Below are positions 22,792-22,794 of a stretch of DNA of 22,794 nucleotides, piece by piece. Position numbers and translations under genes: made by a program. Below the pieces are notes generated by a model, which was given only the letters and a program-made list of their open reading frames with translations, did not search any database and was not told the DNA's origin. The DNA lies in contig CAKPSX010000022.1 of assembly GCA_934184665.1 (NCBI GenBank), positions 1 through 22,794 of the forward strand, in the 5' to 3' direction. This DNA is from an uncultured Clostridia bacterium. GTDB taxonomy: Bacteria > Bacillota > Clostridia > TANB77 > CAG-508. How positions within the stretch are numbered: position 1 is the stretch's first letter; every line of letters starts with the position of its first letter.

Positions 22792-22794
22792 TTT

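Larger units (their letters stand above)
20862..22794. mobile_element. End of an integrated mobile element
   Basis: The region from the permease junction to the window edge holds the serine recombinase and one small gene and contains no host-type genes. The other end lies beyond the right edge and should be marked by the missing 5' part of the permease gene. Codon use and base composition are as AT-rich as the host. Confidence 0.8.

Overview
The window is AT-rich DNA (roughly three quarters A+T) with strong AGGAGG-type ribosome binding sites, tightly packed genes and low-GC Firmicute gene families. The fatty-acid gene order resembles that of clostridia (fabD-fabG-fabF-accB-fabZ-accC-accD-accA). 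A dipicolinate synthase B subunit points to spore formation. A cytosolic leucine-rich-repeat protein also fits an uncultured or gut clostridial lineage. The species cannot be named from the sequence alone.

Left edge to 12.9 kb, minus strand. A TetR-type regulator is followed by a long type II fatty-acid synthesis operon, read right to left: AMP-forming acyl-CoA/acyl-ACP synthetase, biotin-protein ligase, fabD, fabG, fabF, accB, fabZ, accC, accD, accA and fabI. Most junctions overlap or are under 30 bp. The set makes malonyl-CoA (AccABCD plus the ligase that biotinylates AccB), transfers malonate to ACP (FabD) and runs the elongation cycle (FabF, FabG, FabZ, FabI). FabH and ACP are not in the cluster. 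The exception to tight packing is fabG: it has spacers of about 130 bp on both sides, holds a one-base frameshift, and is bracketed by 58-bp inverted repeats about 90% identical to each other. After fabI comes a cytosolic LRR gene with 66-bp tandem repeats. It appears to have been inserted into the fabI terminator, one arm of which is now present twice. The gene cut by the left edge shares its RBS and first codons with the LRR gene.

12.9 to 18.6 kb. A 90-codon gene of unusually high GC lies upstream of the TetR gene. Then come a class I fructose-bisphosphate aldolase with a perfect consensus promoter and a class A penicillin-binding protein, both on the minus strand. Divergent from the latter is the only plus-strand gene, a XerC/D-like tyrosine recombinase. 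It converges on an orphan dipicolinate synthase B subunit that carries a sigma-K-like promoter.

18.6 kb to the right edge, minus strand. A hemolysin III/PAQR membrane protein is followed by a NitT/TauT-type ABC substrate-binding protein and the 3' half of its permease gene. The permease is cut at about 20.86 kb by the end of an integrated element. The element's large serine recombinase, and a small gene upstream of it, fill the rest of the window. The missing permease half and the expected ATPase should lie beyond the right edge, on the far side of the element.

Most notable points: the inverted-repeat-bracketed, frameshifted fabG cassette inside an otherwise intact fatty-acid operon; the LRR gene that splits the fabI terminator; and the serine-recombinase element that splits an ABC permease.
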